A model generated the notes under the pieces. The model saw nothing but the letters and a program-made list of their open reading frames with translations. It was not told the DNA's origin and searched no databases. A stretch of 64,000 bases of DNA from Corynebacterium pseudogenitalium (lineage in GTDB: Bacteria > Actinomycetota > Actinomycetes > Mycobacteriales > Mycobacteriaceae). The position numbers and the translations under genes are program-made. This document shows, in pieces, positions 26,573 through 35,306 of the stretch (position 1 is its first letter; each line of letters starts with the position of its first letter). Location of the stretch: the NCBI RefSeq assembly GCF_024453815.1, contig NZ_CP072934.1, positions 1,426,001 to 1,490,000 on the forward strand. Reading direction: 5' to 3'.

Positions 26573-27298
26573 TTAGGAAACAAGGGTACCGATCTGCTCG
26601 CCGGATACCGCGCGGGCAATGTTGCCTTCCTTGAGCAGGTTGAACACCAGGATCGGCATGTTGTTGTCCATACACAGCGAAAACGCGGTGGCATCGGCAA
26701 CCTTGAGTTCCTTTTCGAGCACCTCGCGGGGAGAAACCTCGCTGTAGAGCTGTGCGTCTGGGTTGGTTCGAGGGTCGTCGTCATAGACTCCGTCAACCCC
26801 CTTCGCCATCAGGAGCACCTCGCAACCAATTTCCAGGGCGCGTTGCGCGGCCGTGGTATCCGTAGAGAAGTACGGCATGCCCATGCCAGCACCGAAGATG
26901 ACGACACGCCCCTTCTCCAGGTGACGCACTGCACGAAGCGGCAAATACGGCTCAGCGATCTGCGCCATATTGATGGAAGTCTGAACGCGGCAGTCGACGC
27001 CCTTCTGCTGCAGGAAGTCCTGGAGCGCCAGGCAGTTCATCACCGTGCCGAGCATGCCCATGTAGTCGGAGCGTGCACGGTCAAGGCCACGCTTTTGCAG
27101 CTCTGCACCACGGAAGAAGTTGCCGCCGCCAATTACTACCGCTACTTCGGTTCCGGACTGGGCGACTTCGGCAATCTGTGCAGCGACGCTTTCGACGACG
27201 TCCGGATCGATACCAACCTTTCCACCGCCGAACATTTCACCGCCCAGCTTGAGCATGACGCGTTTGAATCCTGTGCGGGTAGACGCAAGTTCTGACAC
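26573..27298 (-). CDS. pyrH: UMP kinase
   Basis: The bacterial hexameric UMP kinase (amino acid kinase fold) that phosphorylates UMP to UDP. The 241-residue protein shows [14 protein letters not shown] at the N terminus, [11 protein letters not shown] and the UMP-binding DPRTNPDA region. GTG at 27298 ([16 protein letters not shown]) is chosen because AAGGAG lies about 11 nt upstream and it gives the usual family length. It converges with the amidase with only 3 bp between stops and no hairpin. It lies downstream of tsf, with a terminator between them. Confidence 0.95.
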   Translation of the reverse strand: MSELASTRTGFKRVMLKLGGEMFGGGKVGIDPDVVESVAAQIAEVAQSGTEVAVVIGGGNFFRGAELQKRGLDRARSDYMGMLGTVMNCLALQDFLQQKGVDCRVQTSINMAQIAEPYLPLRAVRHLEKGRVVIFGAGMGMPYFSTDTTAAQRALEIGCEVLLMAKGVDGVYDDDPRTNPDAQLYSEVSPREVLEKELKVADATAFSLCMDNNMPILVFNLLKEGNIARAVSGEQIGTLVS

Positions 27299-27400
27299 TG
27301 TGAGGACACTCCTTGAGAGTTGGCCAATTCGAGCCGTAGAGGACAATTCTGTTCTCGACCGATCTTAGCGATCTCAGTCCGGTTTGTAGCAACCGGGCAT

Positions 27401-27442
27401 AAAGAAACCGCCGGCGGAGGGTAACCCCTCAACGCCGACGGT
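27401..27442 (-). terminator. Intrinsic terminator of rpsB-tsf
   Basis: On the minus strand ACCGTCGGCG pairs with CGCCGGCGGT (one mismatch), followed by TTTCTTT. It lies 15 bp after the tsf stop. Confidence 0.75.
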
Positions 27443-27456
27443 AAAAAGCATCAGGC

Positions 27457-28275
27457 TTATGCCTGGCCAACCTCGAAGCGAACGAAGTCAGTGACCTCAA
27501 TGCCGCTCTCCTCCGTGAACTGCTTCACGGTCTTCTTGGAGTCAGCAAGCGACGGCTGGTCCAGAAGAACAACGTCCTTGAAGAAGCCGCCCATGCGGCC
27601 CTGGACGATCTTTTCGATAGCTGCCTCAGGCTTACCCTCGTTGCGGGTGATCTCTTCCTGAACAGCGCGCTCCTTCTCGACGACCTCTGCCGGAATGTCC
27701 TCTTCCTTGAGGTAGCGAGCCTTCATCGCGGCGATCTGCAGCGCAACCTGGTGTGCAGCCTCAGCGTTGTCGCCCTTGTAAGCAACCAAAACGCCGACAG
27801 CTGGTGGCAGGTCAGCGGAACGCTGGTGCAGGTACTTCGCCAGCTGCTCACCCTCGATGGTGGCAGCACGGCGCAGCTCCAGCTTCTCGCCAATCTTTGC
27901 GGAGAGGCGCTCAAGAACGTCGTGTGCGGTCTCGCCGTCGACATCAGCGTTTGCCAGCTCCTCCTGGCTGTTTGCCTTCGCTGCTGCAGCAGCATCAGCA
28001 ATCTTGCCAGCGATGGTCTTGAACTCGTCGTTCTTAGCAACGAAGTCCGTCTCCGAGTTGATCTCGACGATAGTGTTGCCGGAGACAGCGACGAGGCCCT
28101 CGAGAGCATTGCGCTCTGCGCGCTTGCCCACGTCCTTTGCGCCCTTGATGCGGAGCAGCTCGACAGCCTTCTCGAAGTCGCCGCCGGTTTCCTCCAGCGC
28201 CTTCTTGCAGTCGAGCATGCCGGAGCCGGTGGTTTCGCGCAGCTTCTTTACGTCAGCAGCAGTGTAGTTCGCCAT
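27457..28275 (-). CDS. tsf: Elongation factor Ts
   Basis: The nucleotide exchange factor for EF-Tu. The 272-residue protein has the N-terminal UBA-like domain ([26 protein letters not shown]) and the EF-Tu-contacting TDFVAKND motif near residue 78, then the core and C-terminal domains. GAGGAGG precedes the ATG by about 11 nt. Co-transcribed with rpsB; the 167-bp gap between them contains an attenuator-like inverted repeat. Confidence 0.97.
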   Translation of the reverse strand: MANYTAADVKKLRETTGSGMLDCKKALEETGGDFEKAVELLRIKGAKDVGKRAERNALEGLVAVSGNTIVEINSETDFVAKNDEFKTIAGKIADAAAAAKANSQEELANADVDGETAHDVLERLSAKIGEKLELRRAATIEGEQLAKYLHQRSADLPPAVGVLVAYKGDNAEAAHQVALQIAAMKARYLKEEDIPAEVVEKERAVQEEITRNEGKPEAAIEKIVQGRMGGFFKDVVLLDQPSLADSKKTVKQFTEESGIEVTDFVRFEVGQA

Positions 28276-28338
28276 ATTCGGGCGATCCTCCTCGTACAGT
28301 AGTGGATAAATACGTCGTAAAATTATGCTTCAAGCAAA

Positions 28339-28394
28339 ACACCCCACGCCCAATTCGCGCCCATAATCCAGGACGTGAACAGGACGCGGGGTGT
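28339..28394 (-). terminator. Attenuator-like inverted repeat between rpsB and tsf
   Basis: ACACCCCGCG (minus strand, from 28394) can pair with CGTGGGGTGT (ending at 28339) across a 36-nt loop, followed by TTTGCTTG. The stem is 10 bp with one G-U pair. It could lower tsf expression relative to rpsB; the evidence is only the repeat. Confidence 0.4.
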
Positions 28395-28442
28395 CACACT
28401 CGCTTATGCAGGATACACGTTTCGCGCGTCCTGCGAGCGGAG

Positions 28443-29357
28443 TTACTTAGCCTGCTGAGCTTGCTCTGCAGCGCGAACAGCGTGTGGCTGCTCGACTGGT
28501 GCAACCTCCTGTGGCGCAGCAGCTTCAGCCTCAGCGGCTGCCTTCGCAGCGTCTGCAGCGGAAACCTCAGCGGATGCGGCTGCCTGAGCAGCGGCCTCTG
28601 CAACCTCTGCCTGGTGCTTAGCGTCGGTGTCGCCTGCAGCCTCACGTGCGGAAGCCAGCTGACGCTCTTCGCGCTGCTGCTTACCAGCGATGACTGCCTC
28701 GCCGATGATGTGGGTCAGGATCTTGACCGCGCCGATGGCGTCGTCGTTACCCGGGATTGGGAAGTTGACGTCGTCCGGATCACAGTTGGTGTCAAGAACA
28801 GCAACAACCGGGATACGCAGCTTCTCTGCCTCGTTGACCGCGATGTGCTCCTTGTTCGTGTCAACAACCCACAGAGCAGAAGGTGCCTTGGTCATGTCAG
28901 CGATGCCACCGAGGACACGCTCGAGCTTCTGGCGCTCGCGGGTCAGCATCAGAACTTCCTTCTTGCCGCGACCTGCGTAGCCGTTCTCAGCAGCGTCCAT
29001 AGCCTGGAGCTCCTTCATACGGGCGATACGCTTGGAAACGGTCTGGAAGTTGGTGAGCATGCCACCGAGCCAGCGGTGCGTTACGTATGGCATACCAACG
29101 CGCTGAGCCTCTTCCTGAATAGGCTCCTGCGCCTGCTTCTTCGTACCAACAAACAGGATCGTGCCGCCGTGTGCAACGGTCTCCTTGACGAACTCGAAAG
29201 CCTCGTCAATGTAGGTCAGCGTCTGCTGCAAGTCGATGATGTAAATGCCGTTGCGGTCGGTGAAGATGAAGCGACGCATCTTCGGGTTCCAACGACGCGT
29301 CTGGTGGCCAAAGTGGACACCTGCGTCGAGGAGTTCGCGCATGGTTACAACTGCCAT
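28443..29357 (-). CDS. rpsB: 30S ribosomal protein S2
   Basis: A ribosomal small-subunit protein. The 304-residue protein has the S2 core ([22 protein letters not shown]..., [30 protein letters not shown]). A C-terminal tail of about 75 residues from about residue 230 is rich in Ala, Glu and Gln and is much longer than in E. coli S2 (241 residues). A strong AAAGGAGAAATTCCC ribosome binding site precedes the ATG. It heads the rpsB-tsf unit. Upstream is a 302-bp gap to the divergent M23-like gene. Confidence 0.97.
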   Translation of the reverse strand: MAVVTMRELLDAGVHFGHQTRRWNPKMRRFIFTDRNGIYIIDLQQTLTYIDEAFEFVKETVAHGGTILFVGTKKQAQEPIQEEAQRVGMPYVTHRWLGGMLTNFQTVSKRIARMKELQAMDAAENGYAGRGKKEVLMLTRERQKLERVLGGIADMTKAPSALWVVDTNKEHIAVNEAEKLRIPVVAVLDTNCDPDDVNFPIPGNDDAIGAVKILTHIIGEAVIAGKQQREERQLASAREAAGDTDAKHQAEVAEAAAQAAASAEVSAADAAKAAAEAEAAAPQEVAPVEQPHAVRAAEQAQQAK

Positions 29358-29659
29358 GGGAATTTCTCCTTTGGAGTAATCTCGTTCGGTTAATGTTCAT
29401 GTACTGCAAGGGTTTTTATCCCTCGCCCTAGCACCGCACCCGCTCAACACCCTCATACTGTGGGACCAACGCTGAGCTGGCGTTATTCGGCGCGCGTAGT
29501 CAACTTCGAAAAGTTGCCTTGCCAAGCATAGTCGACTATCCCTCGATTACCTAATTTGACCTGCACAAACCCTGAGCTTTATCCACAGGCCAGTTTTTCT
29601 CCACAGGCTGCATGCCCACAGCCTTGTCCACTACCGCGGTTTCAGGGCTCAATGACAAC
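29358..29659. other. 302-bp divergent intergenic region (rpsB / M23-like gene)
   Basis: No gene is visible. It contains a hairpin CAACTT-CGAA-AAGTTG (29501-29516), an isolated perfect TTATCCACA (29579-29587) and two further CCACAG(G) repeats downstream. The rpsB promoter must lie here, but no -35/-10 pair stands out. Confidence 0.4.
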
Positions 29660-30157
29660 ATGCACATGTTCACACGCTTACTCGCGGCCATTACTCCCCT
29701 ACTTTGCACGTGGTGCTTGGCGCCTCAGGCTCTTGCGTACGTCGACCCCACCACGGGGCTGCCCTACGCAACCCGGATTACACGGCCCGCAGAGATCCCG
29801 GAGAAGAACTGGATGCCGGGGCATCGCGGGGTTGATCTTGCGCTACGCGTCGGAGCCACTGTTCTAGCAGCAGACAACGGGACAGTCGCTTTCGTGGGCA
29901 AGGTAGCAGGCACACCCATTATCAGTATTGATCACCCAGATGGCATCCGTACGACGTACCAGCCTGTGCACGCGCGTGTGCGGCAAGGCGACGAAGTTAA
30001 ACTCGGCGATGCGATTGGGACGCTGGCACGGCCGACGGGGCCGCAGGCACATCTCCAGGACGGGCTGCACTGGGGCGCACTCATTGCGAAAGACACCTAC
30101 ATCAATCCGCTTTCCCTCTTATCGACGCCCACCATTCGGTTGAAGCCAACCCGTTAA
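29660..30157 (+). CDS. Secreted M23-like (LytM fold) protein
   Basis: A 165-residue exported protein with a signal peptide (about 26 residues, ending PQALA/YVDP) and a LytM/M23 domain. The HxxxD zinc motif is present (GHRGVDLAL). However, the usual second motif HxH is GLHWG, keeping only the second His, and the TLYxH motif is TTYQP. The same GLRTxYEP...LHWG pattern occurs, as I recall, in other actinobacterial M23-like proteins, so this may be a subfamily with altered or no hydrolase activity. The start is uncertain: ATG at 29660 or 29666 begins the signal peptide, while the frame reaches back to 29612. It ends 4 bp from the convergent xerC. Confidence 0.75.
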   Translation: MHMFTRLLAAITPLLCTWCLAPQALAYVDPTTGLPYATRITRPAEIPEKNWMPGHRGVDLALRVGATVLAADNGTVAFVGKVAGTPIISIDHPDGIRTTYQPVHARVRQGDEVKLGDAIGTLARPTGPQAHLQDGLHWGALIAKDTYINPLSLLSTPTIRLKPTR

Positions 30158-30161
30158 AGGC

Positions 30162-31067
30162 TCATGCCCTGGGGTGCGCTTGGGTGTAAATCTGCGTGAG
30201 CCGCTGTGAGGAGACGTGCGTGTATATCTGCGTGGTTTGCAGGCTAGAGTGCCCGAGCATTTCTTGCACCATTCGTAGGTCGGCGCCGCCTTCAAGCATT
30301 TGCGTGGCCGCTGTGTGTCGCAACGAGTGCGGCGTGATACTCGCCTGCCCCGCTTGCAGCCCGGCGCGCTCGACGATTCGGCGAACTTGGCGTTGGTCGA
30401 TGCGCTTTCCCTGGGTGCCAACGAACAGCGGTTCGGCCCCCGCGTTAGCACTATTGGCGAGGGCTGGCCGGGCGTCGTGAAGCCATGTGGTGAGTGCCTC
30501 GTGTGCGTTGTTTCCGAAGGGAACGATGCGTTGTTTGTTGCCTTTGCCTGTGACTTTTGCGGTGTTGGTATGGAAGTCGAGGTCGTCGATGTTGAGGGCG
30601 ACGAGTTCGCCGACGCGGATTGCGCTGGCGTAGAGCAGTTCGAGGATGGCGGTGTCGCGGATGTCTTCTGGTGTGTCGCCGTGGGGGCGGATGAGTTCCT
30701 CGGTAGCGGGGGCGCTGAGCACGGTGGGTAGTTTGCGCTGTTCTTTCGGGGTGCGCAGGCGGGCTGCTTCGTCCTTTGCGATGTAGCCGTGTTGATAAGC
30801 CCAGGTGGAGAAGGCGCGCGCGGATGCGGTGCGGCGCGAGATGGTGGAGCGGGCTTTGCCGGCTTGGACTGCGTCGGCGAGCCAGTGGCGTAGAGCGTCG
30901 ATGGTGAATGCGTTGAGATCTGGTGTGTACGGCGCGAGTGTGGTGAGATCCGATTTGTAGCTCTTGCAGGTCGCCGCGGCGCGGTTTTTGACGTGTTGGC
31001 AGTAGTCGATGAAGTCGTCCACCGCGGTGAGAAACTGGGTGGACGACTGATCGTGGCTGCTACTCAT
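30162..31067 (-). CDS. xerC: Tyrosine recombinase XerC
   Basis: Resolves chromosome dimers at dif together with XerD. The 301-residue protein has a SAM-like N-terminal DNA-binding domain (to about residue 110) and a catalytic domain with the full tyrosine recombinase set: Arg in ASAIRVGEL, Lys in GKGNKQRIVPF, His-x-x-Arg in HSLRHTAAT, His in LGHSSLQTT and the Tyr nucleophile in QIYTHV. Adjacency to dprA and comM matches the actinobacterial xerC locus, which supports XerC over a phage integrase. TACAAT 7 nt before the ATG suggests a leaderless mRNA separate from dprA. Confidence 0.92.
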   Translation of the reverse strand: MSSSHDQSSTQFLTAVDDFIDYCQHVKNRAAATCKSYKSDLTTLAPYTPDLNAFTIDALRHWLADAVQAGKARSTISRRTASARAFSTWAYQHGYIAKDEAARLRTPKEQRKLPTVLSAPATEELIRPHGDTPEDIRDTAILELLYASAIRVGELVALNIDDLDFHTNTAKVTGKGNKQRIVPFGNNAHEALTTWLHDARPALANSANAGAEPLFVGTQGKRIDQRQVRRIVERAGLQAGQASITPHSLRHTAATQMLEGGADLRMVQEMLGHSSLQTTQIYTHVSSQRLTQIYTQAHPRA

Positions 31068-31074
31068 GTCCCGT

Positions 31075-31080
31075 ATTGTA
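31075..31080 (-). promoter_or_regulatory. Candidate leaderless -10 of xerC
   Basis: TACAAT, close to the full consensus, ends 7 nt before the ATG at 31067. It lies in the 21-bp dprA-xerC gap. Confidence 0.5.
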
Positions 31081-31088
31081 TCGGTACC

Positions 31089-32273
31089 TTAGGGTTTGGC
31101 TGTGTCGCTTCGTCGCCACAGTTGGCCTTCCCGCTGGATCAGTCCCTTTCCTTGCAGCTCAATGAGCGTGTTGATGGTGACTTGGAGGGATAGCGCGGCG
31201 GCACCTGCAATCTCCTCCGCTACAAGCCCGTCGCGATGATGTTTTGGCGCGGCATCGTAGATGCGCATCTCGGTGCGGGTCAGGAGCTGGAGGGGCGAAG
31301 CTACATTGTTGTCCGCAAGTTCTTGTTCTGCATCCAGTCCGTTCTCGAGGCGGATCGCCTCGTGGACGTAGGTCGCGTTGAGCACCATCGTGGCCTCCCC
31401 CTTATAGATGGCGAGGTTGGTGCCGACAGATCCGGCGGTGGTTATCGGCCCTGGTACTGCGAGCGTCCCGCGTTGGTAGTACTGCGCCCAGCGCAACGTG
31501 CTGAGCGCCCCGGAGCGGTAGGCGGCTTCTATCACTAGCGTGGCCTGGGTGAACCCAGCGACGAGTCGGTTTCGGGTGAGGAAGCGGTGTCGCTCAGGGG
31601 CCATGCCAGGGCTGTATTCGGTGATGATCGCTCCCCCTGCCGCCACGATGCGATCGAATAGCTGTTTGTGGCGCCTCGGGTAGGTGATACCCGGCCCGCA
31701 TGCGGCGAACACCACAGTTGGCAGTCCCGCCTCGAGGGCCGCATCGTGGGCTGCCGCATCAATACCGAGTGCACCGCCGGAGACGATGGTGTATCCCCAG
31801 CGCTTCAGTCCATGCACGATGTCAAGGGTGGCTGAATGCCCATATGCGCTCAGCGCTCGTGTGCCGACGATCGCGATCGAGTTTTCCAATAGCTCCGGCA
31901 GGTTGGTATTGCCTCGAACCCAGAGGGCGTGTGGCGGAACCCCGTCTGCACGTATCGGAGCACCTTCGCCATCCCGACTCATCTTTGCGCCGAGATTGAA
32001 GGAGTCATAAATCCGTTCGCGAGGCCACTCGGGCGATTCCGGTGTGATAAGTGTGTACCCATGCTCCGCTGCAGTGGCTAGGTCTTCTGCTGGCTGGTCC
32101 CAGGTGTATCTCGCATCGGTGTCAGCGGCGAGGTCACCGAGCCAGGGCGCTCGTGTGCGCACGCCTTCGGCGATTTCGTCAGCGGTATAGCCTTCGTTTC
32201 GCAGTGCCCATAGCGCCGTCGACGGACCCTCGATGACACGGTTGAGGTAGGCCCATGATTCAAGCGCGCTCAT
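31089..32273 (-). CDS. dprA: DNA-processing protein DprA (Smf)
   Basis: Binds single-stranded DNA and loads RecA in natural transformation; many non-competent bacteria also carry it. The 394-residue protein has the Rossmann-like core (IAIVGTRALSAYGH then VSGGALGIDAAAH near residues 135-180) and the ITEYSPGM and RNRLVAGF motifs. It also has a C-terminal winged-helix (DprA_WH) region (about residues 330-390). The start overlaps the comM stop (ATGA), so translation is coupled. It lies in the yraN-comM-dprA operon. Confidence 0.94.
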   Translation of the reverse strand: MSALESWAYLNRVIEGPSTALWALRNEGYTADEIAEGVRTRAPWLGDLAADTDARYTWDQPAEDLATAAEHGYTLITPESPEWPRERIYDSFNLGAKMSRDGEGAPIRADGVPPHALWVRGNTNLPELLENSIAIVGTRALSAYGHSATLDIVHGLKRWGYTIVSGGALGIDAAAHDAALEAGLPTVVFAACGPGITYPRRHKQLFDRIVAAGGAIITEYSPGMAPERHRFLTRNRLVAGFTQATLVIEAAYRSGALSTLRWAQYYQRGTLAVPGPITTAGSVGTNLAIYKGEATMVLNATYVHEAIRLENGLDAEQELADNNVASPLQLLTRTEMRIYDAAPKHHRDGLVAEEIAGAAALSLQVTINTLIELQGKGLIQREGQLWRRSDTAKP

Positions 32274-33826
32274 GCCGATACCTCCTCACGTGCTGAAAGC
32301 AAGGTCTGGTCGTCTCGAAGATCGACGGCCTCAGCGACGTGCCCGAGGTGGGGGCATTGTGCGCCAGTGAGATCCGCCAAAGTCCACGACAATTTCAGGA
32401 TGCGGTCGATACCGCGCTGGCTGACCTCCCCGCGCGCAAGCATCGAGGAGAGGAACATCATCGCGGAATCTTCCGCCGGGAAGTATCGACGCAGCCACGG
32501 CCCCGGCACGCGCGCATTCGTCAACGCCCCGTTCGTGTGTTCCTCGCACGTCCGCCACCGATGTGCCGCACGGTCCCGTGCCTCTGCCACACGCTGGGCG
32601 ATGGCCGTGGAAGACTCTGCCCCGTTTGGGTTCAGCACGGCGTTATCCAGCGAAGTCCTGCAGACAATGTCCAGGCGGTCCCTCAGCGGACCCGATATAC
32701 TTCGCGCATACCGCGCACGCTGCGCCCCGGAGCACCGACAGCGGTTCGCTGGTTTTCCACACGGGCATGGATTCATCGCGAGGATGAGCTGGAAGTCGGC
32801 TGGAAAGATGACGTCGCGGTTGCTGCGTCGCAGGCGCACCTCGCCTTTCTCCAGGGGAATGCGCAACGCATCGAGGGTAGCGGACGCGATCTCAGAGGCT
32901 TCGTCGAGAAACAGCACACCGTTATGGGCTTGACTGACCGCGCCGGGGCGAGGAATCCCGCTGCCTCCCCCGATGAGTTGCGCCTTGGAAAGCGACGGGT
33001 CCGGCGCGATGAACGGGCGGTGCGCAATCAGCTCTCCCCCGGCGATCCCGGCAGCTGCGTGAATCGCTGTGGACGTGACCATTTCTTCGACGTCCATTGC
33101 GGGGAGGATGGATGGGAGACGCTCTGCAAGCATGGACTTGCCTGAGCCGGGTGGTCCGATCATTAGCATGTGATGCGCACCGGCCGCGGCGACTTCCATA
33201 ATCCTTCGCTCGGGGCCTTGCCCTGCGATGTCTGCGAAGTCCGGCTGTCGTCCTTGCTCAATGCTTGGCGCACCCACAGAAGCTACTTCAAGCACCTCTT
33301 CCCCGACCAGCCACGCCCACACCTGCGCCAGCGAGTCCGCCAGCACGATGTCTCCGCGTGACACGAGCTGTGCCTGGTGCTCGTTCGCGCGCGGAACCAC
33401 AATGCGGTCAATTCCACCCTCCTGAACAAGCAGCTCCTGGGCCGCCAGCAGCATCGGCAGCACTTCCGGTACAGGCCGCAAGCTGCCATCCAGCGCCAAC
33501 TCTCCTACAAAAAATGTTCGCGATAGTGCCCGTTGAGCGCGTGGATCTAGGCTCCCCATCACCGCCAACGCAATCGGCAAGTCAAACTGCGAACCAGCCT
33601 TCGGCAGGTGCGCCGGCGACAGCGACACCATCGCCTTCGTCTTCGGCCACGGCAGTGAACTATTACGGCAGGCGGTACGGATTCGCTCGCGGGATTCTTT
33701 CACGGCAGCATCGGCGAGCCCAACAATATGCATTCCTGGTAACCCCGGCCCGACGTTGGCCTCCACGCGTACGATGCGCGCCCGAATGCCCTCAACCGTG
33801 GCACTCAACGTACTAGCAAGCGGCAT
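32270..33826 (-). CDS. comM: ComM/YifB-type AAA+ Mg-chelatase-like ATPase
   Basis: A 518-residue AAA+ ATPase. In Vibrio its homolog ComM is a branch-migration helicase for integrating transforming DNA. The N-terminal ChlI-like domain (about 1-120, VEANVGPGLPGMHIVGL) is followed by the AAA+ core with Walker A GPPGSGKS (near residue 215) and Walker B VLFLDEASE. A Cys-rich insert CPCGKPANRCRC is near residue 345, and a C-terminal Mg-chelatase domain ends the protein. ATG at 33826 is chosen because GGGGG lies 6 nt upstream. It overlaps yraN by 14 bp and dprA by 4 bp. Confidence 0.92.
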   Translation of the reverse strand: MPLASTLSATVEGIRARIVRVEANVGPGLPGMHIVGLADAAVKESRERIRTACRNSSLPWPKTKAMVSLSPAHLPKAGSQFDLPIALAVMGSLDPRAQRALSRTFFVGELALDGSLRPVPEVLPMLLAAQELLVQEGGIDRIVVPRANEHQAQLVSRGDIVLADSLAQVWAWLVGEEVLEVASVGAPSIEQGRQPDFADIAGQGPERRIMEVAAAGAHHMLMIGPPGSGKSMLAERLPSILPAMDVEEMVTSTAIHAAAGIAGGELIAHRPFIAPDPSLSKAQLIGGGSGIPRPGAVSQAHNGVLFLDEASEIASATLDALRIPLEKGEVRLRRSNRDVIFPADFQLILAMNPCPCGKPANRCRCSGAQRARYARSISGPLRDRLDIVCRTSLDNAVLNPNGAESSTAIAQRVAEARDRAAHRWRTCEEHTNGALTNARVPGPWLRRYFPAEDSAMMFLSSMLARGEVSQRGIDRILKLSWTLADLTGAQCPHLGHVAEAVDLRDDQTLLSAREEVSA

Positions 33827-34187
33827 CTTCGACCCCCATGATGAACTCAAACTCGAAGCCGTCCTCGTGATACATCGCCTCCACGACGTCGAACCGGACT
33901 TCGTAGAACCCCTCAGTGCTGCGCAACCACTCAGCAGCCGCGTTACGCATTGCCATCATCTTCTTCGCGTGCACCGCCTCAACCGAACCAAACCCCGGTA
34001 AACGACGAGTTTTCACCTCTACGAACACCACGGTGCCGTAAGAGTCCTGCATAATCAGGTCAATCTCGCCATGCCGTAATCGCACCCGCCTACCAAGGCA
34101 TGTGTAGCCCAACGCTAAATACTCCTCCAGTACGGCATCTTCCCCTAGACGGCCAAGCTGGTACTGGTCCATGCACGGTTTCTGCAT
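33813..34187 (-). CDS. yraN: YraN/UPF0102 endonuclease-like protein
   Basis: A 124-residue member of UPF0102, with a PD-(D/E)XK-like nuclease core: GEDAVLEEYLALGY, then GEIDLIMQD and FVEVKTRR, the EVK being the catalytic-type motif. Function is unproven in the family. ATG at 34187 (MQKPCMDQYQLGR) is preferred, with AAGGG about 10 nt upstream; the frame extends upstream and another ATG lies at 34172. First gene of the yraN-comM-dprA operon. Confidence 0.88.
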   Translation of the reverse strand: MQKPCMDQYQLGRLGEDAVLEEYLALGYTCLGRRVRLRHGEIDLIMQDSYGTVVFVEVKTRRLPGFGSVEAVHAKKMMAMRNAAAEWLRSTEGFYEVRFDVVEAMYHEDGFEFEFIMGVEDAAC

Positions 34188-34263
34188 AACTTCGTTCCCT
34201 TCTTCACATCCTTGTTCGTTTGCACACACCTCCAGACGCACCAGAGGCGTAAGTGTTTAGACG

Positions 34264-34308
34264 CAAAAACCCCTCCCGCGGTTCCTTACAGGCAACACGC
34301 GGGAGGGG
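34264..34308 (-). terminator. Intrinsic terminator after DUF2469
   Basis: On the minus strand CCCCTCCCGCG and CGCGGGAGGGG (11-bp perfect stem) are followed by TTTTTG. It separates rnhB-DUF2469 from yraN-comM-dprA. Confidence 0.88.
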
Positions 34309-34331
34309 CGGAGGGGACGTCGAAACGCAGA

Positions 34332-34640
34332 CTACGAATTAGGGAACGTGATGTCCGGCTTGTCTAGCTCCTCGATATTGACATCCTTGTACGTAATTAC
34401 GCGGACGTAGCGAACAAAACGCACCGCGCGGTACATGTCCCACACCCAACAATCCGACATACGGACCTCGTAGTACACATCGTTGCCGTCTTTGTGCGGG
34501 ATCAACTCGACAGCATTCGCAAGGTAGAAACGACGCTCCGTCTCAACGACAAACGAGAACTGGCTCGCGACGTCTCGATACTCGCGATACAGCGACAGCT
34601 CGACGTCAGCCTCGTAATTGTCCAGATCCTCAGCACTCAT
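34332..34640 (-). CDS. DUF2469 family protein
   Basis: A 102-residue acidic actinobacterial protein of the DUF2469 family, found next to rnhB throughout the group. It has no signal peptide or membrane segment. The conserved core is the aromatic/charged MSAEDLDNYEADVELSLYREYRDV at the N terminus and the RFVRYVRVITYKDVNIEELDKP segment near the end. Function unknown. The start overlaps the rnhB stop (ATGA) with a GGGGGC ribosome binding site upstream, so it is translationally coupled to rnhB. Confidence 0.88.
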   Translation of the reverse strand: MSAEDLDNYEADVELSLYREYRDVASQFSFVVETERRFYLANAVELIPHKDGNDVYYEVRMSDCWVWDMYRAVRFVRYVRVITYKDVNIEELDKPDITFPNS

Positions 34641-35284
34641 GCGGTGCCCCCTTCGTAAATCTCAACGGCAGTTCTCACGTTGGCATAACTATAACGATGT
34701 TGCGGCGTCGCCCCGTGGCGGCGCACCGCATCCATGTGCGCCTTCGTGCCATACCCCTTGTGGCGCTCCAAGCCATACCCCGGGTACTGCTCCGCGTAGC
34801 CATCGAGGAGACGGTCGCGGCTCACTTTAGCTAGCACACTGGCGGCGGCGATGCACCGGGCACTCGCGTCACCGCCGATAATCGGCAGTTGTGGTACGGG
34901 CAAACCCGCGATATGGAAGGCATCGACAAGCGCGTACCGCGCCTCCGTCTCTAGCTGCGCAACTGCGCGCCGGGCCCCGTCAATGTTGGCATGCTGCACC
35001 CCGCGATGATCAATCTCGCTGGCAGGCACGTGCACGATCGAATATGCGAGCGCGTGCTGGCAAATGATGTCAAAGAGTGCTTCTCGACGCTTCGCCGTCA
35101 ACTGCTTGGAATCCGTCAACCCCTCAAGTTGCCGTATCGGCTGCGGTGGTAGCACGCACGCGGCGACTGTCAGTGGCCCGAAGCAGGCGCCCCGGCCGGC
35201 CTCGTCAACCCCGACGACTGGTCCGAGCCCTGCTTTTTCGAGCGCCACCTCGTACGTCCGAAGCTGCTTCAAACGACGCACCAC
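34637..35284 (-). CDS. rnhB: Ribonuclease HII
   Basis: Removes RNA from RNA-DNA hybrids and misincorporated ribonucleotides. The 215-residue protein has the type 2 RNase H signature VGVDEAGRGACFGPL near residue 24 (with the DE pair and GRG), LTDSKQL near 55, the third acidic site in LVDAFHIAG, and the C-terminal ERHKGYGTKAH motif. Two adjacent GTG codons (35284, 35281) can serve as the start; neither has a strong ribosome binding site. It lies 22 bp downstream of lepB. Confidence 0.93.
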   Translation of the reverse strand: MVRRLKQLRTYEVALEKAGLGPVVGVDEAGRGACFGPLTVAACVLPPQPIRQLEGLTDSKQLTAKRREALFDIICQHALAYSIVHVPASEIDHRGVQHANIDGARRAVAQLETEARYALVDAFHIAGLPVPQLPIIGGDASARCIAAASVLAKVSRDRLLDGYAEQYPGYGLERHKGYGTKAHMDAVRRHGATPQHRYSYANVRTAVEIYEGGTA

Positions 35285-35306
35285 AGCTCACACACCAAGC
35301 GTAGGG

